A stretch of 64,000 bases of DNA, from assembly GCF_001666835.1 (NCBI RefSeq), contig NZ_LZJF01000015.1:40106-104105 (forward strand), given 5' to 3'. The stretch comes from Mycobacterium sp. E3251 (lineage in GTDB: Bacteria; Actinomycetota; Actinomycetes; Mycobacteriales; Mycobacteriaceae). The first letter of the stretch is position 1; every line of letters starts with the position of its first letter. The notes beneath the pieces are model-generated. The model worked only from the letters and a program-made list of their open reading frames with translations. It made no database searches and had not been told where the DNA came from. Made by a program: the position numbers and the translations under genes. Positions 34,542-44,839 of this stretch are shown one piece after another.

Positions 34542-35723
34542 CTAACTCAGCGCGACGCCTATTTCCTCGGCAAAGACTTTGACCATGTGTTGTACACCGA
34601 TCTCGTTGCGGCCGATCACCATATGGTCGTGTTGGCCCTGACGCACACCTTCGCCGCACTGCGGCAGCATCGCGAAGTCCTCGTCGCGCACCGCCGCGTG
34701 CACGGCGTCGTAGATCATGTCGTAGCCGCTTCGCTGGTCGTCGGTGGTTGCCGGGATGCGCGCCAACCAGCTGTGCCGCACGGTGCAGCGGGTGGGGGCG
34801 CCGGCGGGCAAAATATCGATGACTTCCACGCCCACGTTGCTGTTGGCCAGAATCAGGTTCGGGTAGATCCAATAGATCAGGCCCATGTTGTCCCGGACGT
34901 CCCACGATCCGCTTGGATCGGTGTCGAGGTTAACGATCCAGTTGAACGGAAAGCCGAGCCGGTGATGCTTGCCGTACTCGTCGTAGATCGCCACGTTGGG
35001 CAGGGCGTTCTGGCCAATCAGGCTGTCGCCGTGGACGAATGGGAAGTGGTATCCCTCTGCGAACGCTTCCAGTGCCCCCTTCCACGACACCTCGGAGACG
35101 AACTCGCGGTGCGCGTGATACCCGAAGGACTCGTAGTCGAGTTCGACCAGCTGTGAACGCAGCGGACCCAGGTGCGCGTCGACGTCGATGGCGCCGTCGG
35201 CGCTGAGCACCGCCCAGATGAAGCCGTACGCTTCCTGACTGGGCAACTCCATGAGCCCGTAATCGTCGGTGTCGACCCCGGCGAAGCCGGATTTGCCTGG
35301 GACGCTGAACAACTCCCCGGTGTTCTTGTACGTCCACGCGTGATAGGGGCAGGTGAAGCGAGAGGCGTTGCCCGCGCCGCATGCGGGCATGGCGCCGCGG
35401 TGACGGCAGTAGTTGAGAAACACATGACTGGCTCCCGAGCGGTCCCGGGTCACCAGCAGCGAACTGCCTAGCACCGAGCGGACTTCGAAGTCGTTCGGAT
35501 TGGGCAGCTGGACACTCGGCAAGATCGCCAGCGGGGTCCGTCGCAGAATCTGCGACTCCTCGATGTCCTCGACTTTCGCGTCCCGGTAGTAGTGCAGCGG
35601 CACTCGCAGCACATCCGCGGCCAGGTCGGTCGTCTTGTCCAACACGAGCCGCAACGCCCGCCGCGTCAAATCGTCGTTGAGTTCAACCGGCCGCACGCTC
35701 TCGATCGTCACGCCTCGGACCAT
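34542..35723 (-). CDS. Rieske non-heme iron oxygenase, alpha subunit type
   Basis: This 393-residue protein binds a Rieske [2Fe-2S] cluster through Cys106, His108, Cys125 and His128 (C-x-H-x16-C-x2-H). The mononuclear iron site uses His226 and His231 (GYHFPFVH) and a later acidic residue. The family hydroxylates or dihydroxylates aromatic rings, or demethylates, and needs a reductase that is not adjacent. Without a beta-subunit gene nearby, a homo-oligomeric oxygenase is likely. It is divergent from the acetolactate synthase gene with about 80 bp between. Confidence 0.92.
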   Translation of the reverse strand: MVRGVTIESVRPVELNDDLTRRALRLVLDKTTDLAADVLRVPLHYYRDAKVEDIEESQILRRTPLAILPSVQLPNPNDFEVRSVLGSSLLVTRDRSGASHVFLNYCRHRGAMPACGAGNASRFTCPYHAWTYKNTGELFSVPGKSGFAGVDTDDYGLMELPSQEAYGFIWAVLSADGAIDVDAHLGPLRSQLVELDYESFGYHAHREFVSEVSWKGALEAFAEGYHFPFVHGDSLIGQNALPNVAIYDEYGKHHRLGFPFNWIVNLDTDPSGSWDVRDNMGLIYWIYPNLILANSNVGVEVIDILPAGAPTRCTVRHSWLARIPATTDDQRSGYDMIYDAVHAAVRDEDFAMLPQCGEGVRQGQHDHMVIGRNEIGVQHMVKVFAEEIGVALS

Positions 35724-35803
35724 ACACTGGAGTACATATGGATGGTCAACCCCTCGCGACTCGTCGTATCGCGGCTCGCCTCGACCCGTGCTTGGCTGGG
35801 GAC

Positions 35804-37486
35804 ATGGCCCCCACGAACCCCGGTGAGCCCGTACGCAGCGCGCAGAAGGTCGTCGACGTCTTGTCAGCGCAAGGCGTGCAGTACGTCTTCGGCGTGCCGG
35901 GCGCGAAGATCGACGCCGTCTACGACGCCCTGCTCGACGCGGGCCCGCAGCTGGTGGTGTGCCGCCACGAACAAAACGCCGCCTTCATGGCCGGGGCGAT
36001 CGGTCGCCTCACCGGCATCCCCGGCGTGGTACTGGTGACCTCCGGCCCCGGGACCACCAATCTGGCCACCGGCCTGCTGACCGCCAACACCGAACAAGAT
36101 CCCGTCGTCGCGCTCTGCGGTGCGGTGCGCCGCCAGGATCGGCTCAAACGTACGCATCAGTCGATGGACGCCGCCGCGATGCTCCGGACGGTCACGAAAT
36201 TCACCGGCGAGGTCAACGACCCCGACAACACCGCCGAGGCCACTATCGGCGCGTTCCGCGCCGCACAGAGCGAACCGCGCGGGGCGGCCGCCGTCGTGCT
36301 GCCCGCCGATGTCCTGGCCGCCCCCACCACGGCGAGCATCCCGGGCCGACAGTCGATTCCGCCGTTGGCGGCCGCGCCCGCCGGGGCCGTCGCGACGGCG
36401 GCCGAGCTGATCCGCGGTGCGCGGCGACCGGCCCTGTTGGTCGGGATGCGCGGCGCCGACCCGGACAGCTGCCTGGCGTTGCGCGCCCTGGTCGCCACGA
36501 CTGGGTTGCCCGTCGTCGAGACCTTTCAGGCCGCGGGGGTGATCTCCCGCGCGTTGGAGGACAACTTCCTCGGCCGGGTCGGACTGTTCCGCAACCAGCC
36601 CGGCGACGTCGTCCTCGGCCACGCCGACGTCCTGGTCACCATCGGATACGACTCGGTCGAATACGACCCCGTGCTGTGGAACACCGACGCCGCGCGCACC
36701 GTCGTGCACATCGACTCGGTTCCCGCCGACATCGACAACCACTACCAGCCCGCCGTGGAACTGCTGGGCAACATCGCGGCGACGCTCACCGCGCTGACCG
36801 ACCAGCTGGCCGGCCTGACCCTGACGGACGACTACCAGGGCGAGATCGCCGTACAGCGAAAAGCGTTGAGCGACATCGATATCACCGCCGGTAGCGCCAC
36901 GCCCGGGGGCCCGGGCCTCAACCCCGTCGCCGTCGTGCTGCGGCTGCGTGAAGAACTCGACGACACCGCTACCATTACCTGCGATGTCGGCTCGGTCTAC
37001 ATCTACCTGGCCCGGCATCTCCGCGTCTATGAGCCGCGGCGGCTGCTGTTCTCCAACGGGCAACAGACCTTGGGCGTGGCGCTGCCCTGGGCGATGGCCG
37101 CCTGCCTGGTGCGGCCCGGAACGCCCGTGGTGTCCGTCTCCGGCGACGGCGGGTTCCTGTTCTCCGCCCAGGAACTCGCCACCGCTGCCCACCTGGGGCT
37201 GACGTTCACCCACATCGTCTTCCGGGACAACAGTTATGACATGGTCGGCTTCCAGGAACTCCTCAAGTACGACCGAAAATCGGGTGTCGAACTGAGCGAC
37301 TACGACCTGGTGTCCTACGCGGCGGCCTTCGGCGCCCGCGGCTACCGGGTCAACACGTTGGACGAGTTCACCACCGCCCTGCGCCAGGCGTTGGCCGAGG
37401 ACGGGCCGTCTCTGATCGACGTGCCCGTGGACTACAGCCGGAACACCGACCTTGCCGCACAGCTGCACGACGACCCCTTCGAATAG
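35804..37486 (+). CDS. budB: acetolactate synthase, catabolic (BudB/AlsS) type
   Basis: The 560-residue thiamine-diphosphate enzyme begins at the ATG at 35804 (35738 is also in frame but sits 14 bp from the divergent start). [10 protein letters not shown] holds the catalytic Glu, and [12 protein letters not shown] with RDNSYDM 25 residues later is the ThDP/Mg motif. It joins two pyruvates to acetolactate. No regulatory subunit follows. Instead the next gene, 4 bp away, is acetolactate decarboxylase, which marks an acetoin operon rather than valine biosynthesis. Confidence 0.9.
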   Translation: MAPTNPGEPVRSAQKVVDVLSAQGVQYVFGVPGAKIDAVYDALLDAGPQLVVCRHEQNAAFMAGAIGRLTGIPGVVLVTSGPGTTNLATGLLTANTEQDPVVALCGAVRRQDRLKRTHQSMDAAAMLRTVTKFTGEVNDPDNTAEATIGAFRAAQSEPRGAAAVVLPADVLAAPTTASIPGRQSIPPLAAAPAGAVATAAELIRGARRPALLVGMRGADPDSCLALRALVATTGLPVVETFQAAGVISRALEDNFLGRVGLFRNQPGDVVLGHADVLVTIGYDSVEYDPVLWNTDAARTVVHIDSVPADIDNHYQPAVELLGNIAATLTALTDQLAGLTLTDDYQGEIAVQRKALSDIDITAGSATPGGPGLNPVAVVLRLREELDDTATITCDVGSVYIYLARHLRVYEPRRLLFSNGQQTLGVALPWAMAACLVRPGTPVVSVSGDGGFLFSAQELATAAHLGLTFTHIVFRDNSYDMVGFQELLKYDRKSGVELSDYDLVSYAAAFGARGYRVNTLDEFTTALRQALAEDGPSLIDVPVDYSRNTDLAAQLHDDPFE

Positions 37487-37490
37487 GACC

Positions 37491-38279
37491 ATGGACACAC
37501 ATATCGGCGCCTACGAGCGCTTCCGCCGTTGGGCGACAACGCTTCTCACCCACCAACGCGCGGATGATGCCGAGGTGTATCAGTTCTCGACGATCAGCGC
37601 GCTGCTCGAGGGCGTGTACGACGGCGACGTCACCGTTGCCGAGATCCTGCGCCACGGCGACTTCGGCCTGGGCACCTTCAACCACCTCGACGGCGAGATG
37701 GTCGTTCTCGACGGCGTCTGTTACCGGTTGCGCGCCGACGGCACCGCCAGCCGGGCCGCGCCGACCGATCGCAGCCCCTTCGCGGCGGTCACCCGGTTCC
37801 ACAGCGACTTCGAGATCGCGATCCAGGCCCGCACCGGCCGCGCTGATGTGACAGCCGCGATCGACCGTGAAATCAAAAGCGCCAACCTGATTTACGCGAT
37901 CCGGATCACCGGGCACTTCGCCGAACTGCACACCCGCACCGTGATGGCGCAGCAGCCGCCCTACCCGCCGCTGACCGAGGCCACCGAAGAGCAGGCCGAG
38001 ACCGTGTTCACCGACGTGTCGGGCACGGTGGTCGGATTCCGCACGCCCGACTTCGAGCAGGGCATCTCGGTCGCCGGTTATCACCTGCACTTCCTCAACA
38101 GCGAACGCACCGGCGGGGGCCACATCCTCGATTTCACACTCGAACGCGGAGAGGTCGCGGTCAGTGGGGCTTCGCAGCTGCATCTGAGCCTCCCGACCTC
38201 CGGCGACTTCCTCGGCGCGCGGCTTTCCGGCGCCGACGTCGACGAACGGATCAACAAAGCCGAGGGCCCCAAGGGCTAG
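37491..38279 (+). CDS. budA: alpha-acetolactate decarboxylase (BudA)
   Basis: This 262-residue enzyme converts acetolactate to acetoin and CO2. The beginning (YQFSTISALLEGVYDGD) and the block FGLGTFNHLDGEMVVLDG are characteristic. Zinc ligands are seen in GYHLHFL (His-x-His) and GGHILDF. The ATG at 37491 lies four bases after the budB stop. Together the pair removes pyruvate as neutral acetoin, useful against acid stress or overflow. No butanediol dehydrogenase is adjacent. Confidence 0.93.
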   Translation: MDTHIGAYERFRRWATTLLTHQRADDAEVYQFSTISALLEGVYDGDVTVAEILRHGDFGLGTFNHLDGEMVVLDGVCYRLRADGTASRAAPTDRSPFAAVTRFHSDFEIAIQARTGRADVTAAIDREIKSANLIYAIRITGHFAELHTRTVMAQQPPYPPLTEATEEQAETVFTDVSGTVVGFRTPDFEQGISVAGYHLHFLNSERTGGGHILDFTLERGEVAVSGASQLHLSLPTSGDFLGARLSGADVDERINKAEGPKG

Positions 38280-38364
38280 CCGGTTCGGCGGAATTCATGG
38301 ACTGTTCAGGTCAGCGCCAAGTCCACATTGTTGAATGCACACGCGCACCGCGTGTCCTCACGTT

Positions 38365-39510
38365 ATGCGCGTTGTACAGGTCGCCAACTTCTATGGCCCT
38401 CGCTCCGGCGGCCTTCGCACCGCGGTGGACCGGCTGGGCGCCGAATATTGCGCCGGCGGGCACGAGGTGTTCCTGATCGTTCCCGGCCAACGCGCCGAAC
38501 GCAGCCGACTGCACACCGGTGTGGTGCGAATCACCCTGCCCGCCCGGCTGATTCCCCTCACCGGCGGCTATCGCGCGGTGCTGCCCGGGCCGGTCAAGGC
38601 GCTACTGGAGGCGTTGCGGCCCGACGCCCTAGAGGTCTCCGACCGGTTGACGCTGCGGTCACTGGGGCGATGGGGGCGCGACCACGGCGCCACGACGGTC
38701 ATGATTTCCCACGAACGGCTGGATCGGCTTGTGGGACAAATCCTTCCGCGCCGCGCCGCGGTGAAATTCGCCGACCTGGCCAACGCGCGCACCGCGGCCG
38801 ATTACGACACGGTGGTGTGCACCACCGGTTTCGCGCGCGAGGAATTCGACCGCATCGGCGCGACGAATACCGTGACGGTCCCGCTGGGCGTGGATCTGCA
38901 GACCTTCCACCCGCGCCGGCACTCGTACCTGGTGCGGCGGCGCTGGGCCGACCCGGCCCAGCTGTTGGTGGTCCATTGCGGCCGGCTGTCGGTGGAAAAG
39001 CGGGTCGACCGCAGCATCGACGCGATTGGCGAGTTACGCCACGCCGGGGTCGATGCCCGGCTCGTCGTCGTCGGCGAGGGGCCGTTGCGGGCCAGGCTGG
39101 AGCGGCAGGCCGCGCGCCTACCGGTGGACTTCACCGGTTTCGTCTCCGATCGATACACGGTGGCCGGGCTGCTGGCGTCGGCCGACGTGACGCTGGCGCC
39201 CGGGCCGCACGAGACCTTCGGGCTGGCCGCGCTGGAGTCGCTGGCGTGCGGGACACCGGCGGTGGTTTCGCGCACCTCGGCGTTGACCGAGATCATCACC
39301 GCGGACAGCGGCGCTTCGGCGGACAACCACCCGGCCGCCATCGCGCGGGCGGTCAGCGCCATCACCAGCCGCCCCGAGCACCATCGCCGAGTCTCCGCAC
39401 GACGCCGTGCCGAGGACTTCACCTGGCACCGGGCGGCGACGGGCATGCTGGCCACATTGGGGGCGCCGGCACTGCACGATGACCCCGACGACGCCGAGCA
39501 CACGGCTTAA
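38365..39510 (+). CDS. pimC: GT4 alpha-mannosyltransferase PimC
   Basis: This 381-residue GT-B glycosyltransferase starts MRVVQVANFYGPRSGGLRTA, with the acceptor loop, and has the donor-site motif ETFGLAALE (E-x7-E) and HCGRLSVEKR before it. The sequence and length match PimC, the GDP-mannose-dependent enzyme reported to add the third mannose to phosphatidylinositol dimannoside in some M. tuberculosis strains. It probably acts at the inner face of the plasma membrane. It overlaps the end of the convergent membrane-protein gene by 4 bp. Confidence 0.88.
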   Translation: MRVVQVANFYGPRSGGLRTAVDRLGAEYCAGGHEVFLIVPGQRAERSRLHTGVVRITLPARLIPLTGGYRAVLPGPVKALLEALRPDALEVSDRLTLRSLGRWGRDHGATTVMISHERLDRLVGQILPRRAAVKFADLANARTAADYDTVVCTTGFAREEFDRIGATNTVTVPLGVDLQTFHPRRHSYLVRRRWADPAQLLVVHCGRLSVEKRVDRSIDAIGELRHAGVDARLVVVGEGPLRARLERQAARLPVDFTGFVSDRYTVAGLLASADVTLAPGPHETFGLAALESLACGTPAVVSRTSALTEIITADSGASADNHPAAIARAVSAITSRPEHHRRVSARRRAEDFTWHRAATGMLATLGAPALHDDPDDAEHTA

Positions 39511-39938
39511 CTATCCCCGGAACGCTCCGGCTTCCAGCCGACGTACGTCAGGTACAGCCCGGCGGAGGCGAGGCAACTGAACAACACCCAGATCGCCGCG
39601 GACATGCCCGAGGTGTAGATCGCATCTCCGGCCGCGTCGTAGGCGCGGGGCACGGTCAACAACAGCACGCCGCGGATCACGAAAAACCAGCCCACACCCG
39701 ACACAATGACGGCCGCCAGGCTGCGCCAATACTGGTGAAACGCGATGATGAAGATCCCGCCCATCAGCAGAATCGCCCCATAAAGCCAGGGCCACATGGG
39801 ATTTGCCTTGAACTCCGTGAACAGCTCCCGCATGTACGAGCCGCGGACGGCGACGGTGATCGGCACGATCGTGAGGTAGGGCCCCAGCACGCGGGCGAAC
39901 ATGCGGGTACGGGTCTGCGATTGCTCGGGGGTGCTCAT
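39507..39938 (-). CDS. four-helix membrane protein
   Basis: The 143-residue protein has four hydrophobic helices (about 15-33, 48-68, 75-97 and 113-135) and short polar loops. I do not recognise a named domain. It lies 15 bp downstream of a secreted protein gene on the same strand and probably shares its transcript. Confidence 0.75.
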   Translation of the reverse strand: MSTPEQSQTRTRMFARVLGPYLTIVPITVAVRGSYMRELFTEFKANPMWPWLYGAILLMGGIFIIAFHQYWRSLAAVIVSGVGWFFVIRGVLLLTVPRAYDAAGDAIYTSGMSAAIWVLFSCLASAGLYLTYVGWKPERSGDS

Positions 39939-39953
39939 TTGCCGCTGAACTCC

Positions 39954-40433
39954 TCAAAAGTCGGAGGCAGCCCACGATCCGGGCGGATACGGCGGAACCA
40001 CGCCGGCGAGGGCGCCATCGGTGAGCTTGCACAGGGTGTCGGAAATCGTTCCGGCGTTGGCCAATACCTTCGCGTCGCTGCCCGGCGCGACGCGCGCAAT
40101 CACCGCCTGCCAGAAGTAACCGACGCCGCCGTGTTCGTACCAGACGAACCAGTCGGCGTCGCGATTGCCGGCGCGAATCAGCCGGCGGAACGGCAACGTC
40201 GGATCGCTGACAGCGTCGGTCGCGTTGAACGGCGCGCCGATGTCGGCGATGGGCGGCAGAAGCTTGGTCAGCTCGGGCGGCAGTTGGGACAGGTGCTGCA
40301 CTTCTCGGACCGGTGTCGTCAACGCGCACTGGGTGTTTGGTGTCGCTTCCGCGGGCACGGCCGTCACCAGAGCCAACACGGCTGCCAGACAACCGCTGAA
40401 CCAAATATCAATGCGCGCCACGACCTGCTCCAT
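39954..40433 (-). CDS. secreted hypothetical protein
   Basis: The 159-residue product starts at the ATG at 40433. A hydrophobic stretch followed by A-V-P-A-E-A forms a Sec signal peptide with cleavage before TPNTQC. The mature domain has two Cys that could pair, and the sequence FRRLIRAGNRDADWFVWYEHGG. I know no function. The frame is open upstream to 40670, but only this start gives a signal sequence. Confidence 0.7.
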   Translation of the reverse strand: MEQVVARIDIWFSGCLAAVLALVTAVPAEATPNTQCALTTPVREVQHLSQLPPELTKLLPPIADIGAPFNATDAVSDPTLPFRRLIRAGNRDADWFVWYEHGGVGYFWQAVIARVAPGSDAKVLANAGTISDTLCKLTDGALAGVVPPYPPGSWAASDF

Positions 40434-40532
40434 CTGCTTGCCGCTCACCCCGACGCTACGCCACCGTTTGCTGATGAGAAACGACTTTGCGCGGCCGCTA
40501 GGCTCTGTGCTGACGATCAGGGAGGTGAATCG

Positions 40533-41387
40533 GTGAGAGCCCGGAACCAGGTGTTGATCACTGTCGCGGAGTTGGCGGGCCTCCTGGAGTCCGGTGATCC
40601 GGTAACCATCCTCGACGTGCGGTGGCGCCTCGACGAGCCCGACGGGCGGCCGGCCTACCTGGACGGCCACCTACCGGGCGCGGTGTACGCGTCCCTCGAA
40701 GACGAACTCAGCGATCACACGATCGCCGGACGCGGCCGTCACCCGCTACCTTCGGGAAGCGATCTGCAGGTCGCAGCCCGCCGGTGGGGAATCCGGGACG
40801 ACGTGCCGGTGGTGGTTTACGACGACTGGAATCGCGCAGGTTCGGCGCGCGCCTGGTGGGTGTTGACGGCGGCCGGCCTGCCCGACGTCCGCATCCTCGA
40901 CGGCGGCCTGGCCGCCTGGCGATCGGCCGGGTGCAGCCTCCAAACCGGGGAGGTGACGCCGCAGCCCGGGAATGTGACTGTGCCGCACAATGATCTGTAT
41001 GCCGGAGGCCGACCCACCCTGACCGTCGAAAACGCCGGTGACGGCGCCGTCACGTTGCTCGACGCGCGTGCGCCCGAACGCTTCCGCGGGGAGGTCGAAC
41101 CGCTCGACCCCGCCGCCGGGCACATCCCCGGCGCCACGAACCTGCCCAGCACCGCCGTCCTGGCGGCCGACGGCACCTTCGTCGGCGTCGACGCGCTCGA
41201 TCAGCTTCTGGCCGAACGCGGCGTCGACCACGCCGGCCCGTTGGGCGCCTACTGCGGGTCGGGCGTGACCGCCAGCGTCACGATCGCCGCGCTCGCGGCG
41301 CTGGGTCGGGAGGCGGCGCTGTTTCCCGGTTCGTGGTCCGAGTGGTGTTCGGACCCCGCCCGCCCCGTCGCCCGCGGTCCCGAATAA
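40533..41387 (+). CDS. sseB: rhodanese-type sulfurtransferase SseB
   Basis: The 284-residue protein starts at a GTG after GGGAGG. It has two rhodanese domains: an inactive first (ILDVRWRLDEPDG...GHLPGA) and a catalytic second with Cys241 in CGSGVTAS. The length and sequence match M. tuberculosis SseB (Rv2291). It transfers sulfane sulfur from thiosulfate or mercaptopyruvate to an acceptor. The loop CGSGV/T is nearer to mercaptopyruvate sulfurtransferases. Open frame continues far upstream of the chosen start, but only as antisense to other genes. Confidence 0.92.
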   Translation: MRARNQVLITVAELAGLLESGDPVTILDVRWRLDEPDGRPAYLDGHLPGAVYASLEDELSDHTIAGRGRHPLPSGSDLQVAARRWGIRDDVPVVVYDDWNRAGSARAWWVLTAAGLPDVRILDGGLAAWRSAGCSLQTGEVTPQPGNVTVPHNDLYAGGRPTLTVENAGDGAVTLLDARAPERFRGEVEPLDPAAGHIPGATNLPSTAVLAADGTFVGVDALDQLLAERGVDHAGPLGAYCGSGVTASVTIAALAALGREAALFPGSWSEWCSDPARPVARGPE

Positions 41388-41390
41388 CGG

Positions 41391-42266
41391 TCACACCCCG
41401 CCCCAGCTCTGCAGGAAGGCGGCGGTCACCCGGGCGGCGTTATTCGCCGCGATCCGCTTGTAGCAGAAGAACTGAAACGGAAAGCCCGGCAGGTGAAGCG
41501 GATCGCCCGGCCCGTCCGTAATCCCCCGAATGCCCAGGAACGGGACACCGTGCGCATCGGCGACGGCCTGCGCCGCCGCGGTCTCCATGTCGGTCGCATC
41601 GAAGGCCGGGTCCGACGTCGAGACGATGTTCAGATTGCTGATCAGAGCGCTTTTGAGCCAGCGACCGGCCGCCTGCCGGAAATTGCCCGTGCACCGCAGC
41701 GACCGGTCGGGCGCGCGGCGCGGCTGGCAGCCGAAAACGTCGCCGCCGTTCGGGATACAGGGAAACGCCACGCCGTTGTTGTTGTCCCAACTGCAACCGT
41801 CGCCACCGACGACGATTCGCGGCCGGCGCCGCAGATCGATCCTCCGGGTGACGCTTTCCAATGCGACGGAGAGTTTCTCGGCCGCGGCCAGCATGCCAGG
41901 ATCAACCGGGCGAAACGTCGTGCCGTCGTCCAATGTCCAGCGCGCAGGTACGGCCACGTCCGCGATGCTGGTGCGCGCCGCCCCGCCGGCGACACCCGAA
42001 AACACCACCGCGCCAATCTCGAGGCGGGCCAGGGCAGCCTTGGTGGTGTCGACGGCGTTCACCAATCCGATCCCTGTCATCGCCACGATCACCTTCTTGC
42101 CGGCGATCGAGCCGAGGTAGAAGTGCCGACGGTCGACGATCACCACCGGTTCGGGATCGAGCGTCGTGTGCGATAGCACCGCGTCTGCTTCGGCCGGAAA
42201 GGCCGACAGCACCAGCGTGCGCCCTTCGCCGTCACCCGCGACACCCACCGCACCAGTAAACGCCAC
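41391..42266 (-). CDS. purine/uridine phosphorylase-superfamily protein
   Basis: The protein has about 291 residues from a GTG at 42266; an upstream start at 42368 would leave only 14 bp to the divergent gene. The fold is that of the PNP/MTA-SAH nucleosidases: [26 protein letters not shown] and the ribose-binding [11 protein letters not shown] central insert ([13 protein letters not shown]...GDVFGCQ) with several Cys is unusual and may form disulfides or a lid. By memory and position after sseB it corresponds to M. tuberculosis Rv2293c. The ligand is probably a nucleoside. Confidence 0.75.
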   Translation of the reverse strand: MAFTGAVGVAGDGEGRTLVLSAFPAEADAVLSHTTLDPEPVVIVDRRHFYLGSIAGKKVIVAMTGIGLVNAVDTTKAALARLEIGAVVFSGVAGGAARTSIADVAVPARWTLDDGTTFRPVDPGMLAAAEKLSVALESVTRRIDLRRRPRIVVGGDGCSWDNNNGVAFPCIPNGGDVFGCQPRRAPDRSLRCTGNFRQAAGRWLKSALISNLNIVSTSDPAFDATDMETAAAQAVADAHGVPFLGIRGITDGPGDPLHLPGFPFQFFCYKRIAANNAARVTAAFLQSWGGV

Positions 42267-42382
42267 GTTGACCGCGGCCGGACACGGCGGCTTTGCTGAT
42301 TCCGGCCCTTCGCGCGCGGACCGGGGGTTAGTCTCAGCGGCGTTGCAGGCAACCCGGGGGCGCGCCACAGAGGAGCACGTTC

Positions 42383-43180
42383 ATGCTCGAAGTGATCGAA
42401 AGGACGCCGCCCCGCGAATCCCACAAGCCGCCGGTACTATTCGTCCACGGCGCGTGGCACGGCGCCCGGTGTTGGGACGAGCATTTCCTGGACTTCTTCG
42501 CGGACAAGGGCCACCGCGCGTTGGCGCTGAGCCTTCGCGGTCACGGAAAGAGCCCGGCTCTGAAGTCGATGCGGTTCTGTTCGATCGCGGACTTCGTTGC
42601 CGACGTCGCCACGGTCGCGGACGGCTTGCCCGAACCACCGGTGATAGTCGGCCATTCGATGGGCGGCTTCGTCGTCCAGAAGTACTTGGAGTCGCACGAC
42701 GCTGCGGCGGCCGTGCTGCTGGCGTCGGTACCCCCGAACGGCATCCGCGGATTCTTGGCGCGCCGGTTCAAGCGGCACCCGTGGTACACCGCCACCGGCC
42801 TGGCCAGGACCAGGTCGCTGCGCGGTGTCGGCGGCACACCGGAATTGGCCCGCGAGACCTTCTTCTCGCAGTCGCACTCTGGAGCCGACGTGGCGCGCTA
42901 TACCGCCGAACTCTGCGAGGAGTACGCCCTCAAGATCGCGCTCGACATGTTGTGGCTCGACAGACCCAGGCCACACCTCGTCAGCACACCGCTGTTGGTG
43001 TTGGGAGCCGAAGACGACGTGTGCTTCACGACGCGAGAAGTCCGGGCGACCGCGGCCGCCTACGACACCGAAGCGGAAATCTTCCCTAAGATGAGCCACG
43101 ACATGATGCTCGACCCCGGGTGGCGCGCCGTCGCCGAGAGAATCCACGCCTGGCTCGAAACATGCGTGCCCGCAAGATGA
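42383..43180 (+). CDS. alpha/beta hydrolase
   Basis: This 265-residue hydrolase has HGAWHGARCW for the oxyanion loop, GHSMGG with the nucleophile Ser, AEDDVC for the acid and MSHDMM for the His. It belongs with small esterases and lactonases of the lysophospholipase/PHB-depolymerase type. It begins a four-gene run (hydrolase, SDR, LLM, EthD-like) with 7-bp or overlapping junctions, which looks like a catabolic operon. Confidence 0.85.
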   Translation: MLEVIERTPPRESHKPPVLFVHGAWHGARCWDEHFLDFFADKGHRALALSLRGHGKSPALKSMRFCSIADFVADVATVADGLPEPPVIVGHSMGGFVVQKYLESHDAAAAVLLASVPPNGIRGFLARRFKRHPWYTATGLARTRSLRGVGGTPELARETFFSQSHSGADVARYTAELCEEYALKIALDMLWLDRPRPHLVSTPLLVLGAEDDVCFTTREVRATAAAYDTEAEIFPKMSHDMMLDPGWRAVAERIHAWLETCVPAR

Positions 43181-43187
43181 CTGCGCC

Positions 43188-43970
43188 ATGAGCGGCCGGC
43201 TCGACGGCAAGGTCGCGATCATCACCGGGGCCAGCACCGGCCTGGGGCCCGTGCTGGGCGCGCTGTTCGTCCGGGAGGGCGCCAAGGTGCTGCTGGCCGC
43301 GCGACGCGAAGAGCTGGTGCGTGAAGCCGCCCACGCGGCCGGGCCCGGAGCCATCGCGATGCGCGCCGATGTCACCGACGAAGATGACGTCGCGGCCATG
43401 GTGGCGCGAGCCGTCGCTGAATTCGGCCAGGTCGACATCCTGTGCAACAACGCCGCCGCGCCCGGGCAGGACCGCTGGATCTGGGAGCAGACCCTGGACA
43501 ACTGGAACGCCACGATCGCCATCGACGTCACCGCGGCGATGCTGTGCACCCGGGAAGTGCTCAACCAGTCGATGCTGGCGCGCCGCCGCGGCGTCATCCT
43601 CAACTTCTCTTCCACGGCAGGCTATTCCGGCATCGTCCGCAAGACCCACTACGTCACCGCCAAGGCATCGCTTCGGGCGTTCACCAAGACCGTCGCGCTG
43701 GAGGTCGGGCCCCACGGCATCCGGTGCAACTGCATCGTGCCCGGGGCCATCGATACCGAGCTGTGGCGGCGATGGGTGCAACGCACGGCCGACGAGCGGG
43801 GAATCGATTTCGCCACTCAGCGGGCCAAAACCGTCAACGGCGTTGCCCTGCAGGATATTTCCACACCCGAAGACGTCGCCAACCTGGCATTGTTCCTGGC
43901 CAGCGACGAAAGCCGCACCATCACCGGCCAATCCATCCCCGTCGACGCCGGAGGGTACATGCAGGGATGA
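43188..43970 (+). CDS. short-chain dehydrogenase/reductase
   Basis: The 260-residue SDR has the cofactor motif TGASTGLG, NNAA for the core, the catalytic Ser in NFSSTAGYSG and Y-V-T-A-K for the Tyr/Lys pair. The C-terminal half includes TGQSIPVDAGGY, usual for 3-ketoacyl or alcohol reductases. The residue after the cofactor strand (AARREE) suggests NADP preference. Its stop overlaps the LLM start (ATGA). Confidence 0.92.
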   Translation: MSGRLDGKVAIITGASTGLGPVLGALFVREGAKVLLAARREELVREAAHAAGPGAIAMRADVTDEDDVAAMVARAVAEFGQVDILCNNAAAPGQDRWIWEQTLDNWNATIAIDVTAAMLCTREVLNQSMLARRRGVILNFSSTAGYSGIVRKTHYVTAKASLRAFTKTVALEVGPHGIRCNCIVPGAIDTELWRRWVQRTADERGIDFATQRAKTVNGVALQDISTPEDVANLALFLASDESRTITGQSIPVDAGGYMQG

Positions 43971-44839
43971 GCGCCCCACGCCTCTCGGTGGCCACGCCCG
44001 TGGTGACGATGTTTCCGAAGACCAGCGGCGACTGGGAGAAAGACGCTTCCATCGACGATCTGGCGCGGATCGCCGAGGCCGCGGATCGGCTCGGCTACCA
44101 CCATCTGACCTGCAGCGAACACATCGCCCTGCCCGCGGCCGAGACGCTCCGGCGCGGTACCCGCTATTGGGATCCGCTGGCCACCTTCGGCTACCTGGCC
44201 GCCCGCACTCAACGAATTCGGTTGGCCACCAATGTGCTGGTGCTCGGGTACCACCATCCGCTCGAGATCGCCAAACGCTACGGCACGCTGGACAAGGTCA
44301 GCGGCGGCCGGCTCATCCTCGGCGTCGGCGTCGGCAGCCTCAAAGAGGAATTCGAGCTCGTCGGCGCACCCTTCGACGACCGCGGACCGCGGGGTGACGA
44401 CGCCCTCAAGGCGCTGCGCGCCTCGCTATCCGTGCCCGAACCCGCCTACCACGGCGAGTTTTACTCGTTCGACGGCATGGTCGTCGACCCGTGCGCGGTG
44501 CAGGACCGCGTCCCGATCTGGATCGGCGGCCGGACGCTGCGGTCGCTGCGCCGCGCCGCAACCCTGGCCGACGGTTGGGCACCCTTCAACGTGACGCTGT
44601 CCCAGGCGCGGGACTGGTTGCGCCGCTTCGATCTTCGATCCGGGTTCGAGGTCGTCCTGCCACCGTCGACAGCGCTGGACCCGATCAACGAACCGGAACA
44701 GACCCGCGACGCCATCGGCGAGGCCGCCGCGCACGGCGCCACCATCGTGCCCGCCGTCTTCCGCCACACCTCGCTGCAGCATTACCTGGACAACCTGCAG
44801 GCGCTCGCCGAGCTACACTCCCCCGGCGGCGCCGCGTGA
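43967..44839 (+). CDS. LLM class F420-dependent oxidoreductase
   Basis: This 290-residue enzyme has the luciferase-like barrel: HHLTCSEHIALP, RIRLATNVLVLGYHHPLEIAK, GGRLILGVGVGSLKEEFE and PIWIGGRTLRSLRRAA. In mycobacteria this subfamily mostly uses coenzyme F420 to oxidise alcohols or Baeyer-Villiger substrates. Both ends overlap neighbours by 4 bp, so it is translated together with the SDR and EthD-like genes. Confidence 0.88.
   Translation: MSAPRLSVATPVVTMFPKTSGDWEKDASIDDLARIAEAADRLGYHHLTCSEHIALPAAETLRRGTRYWDPLATFGYLAARTQRIRLATNVLVLGYHHPLEIAKRYGTLDKVSGGRLILGVGVGSLKEEFELVGAPFDDRGPRGDDALKALRASLSVPEPAYHGEFYSFDGMVVDPCAVQDRVPIWIGGRTLRSLRRAATLADGWAPFNVTLSQARDWLRRFDLRSGFEVVLPPSTALDPINEPEQTRDAIGEAAAHGATIVPAVFRHTSLQHYLDNLQALAELHSPGGAA

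Noticed and set aside
35864..37498. 544-codon minus-strand frame opposite the acetolactate synthase gene
   Set aside because: Shadow of a well-supported ThDP enzyme, with biased composition and no motif.
39735..40532. Upstream extension of the SseB frame
   Set aside because: It is antisense to two genes; the GTG at 40533 has a good ribosome-binding site and gives the normal length.
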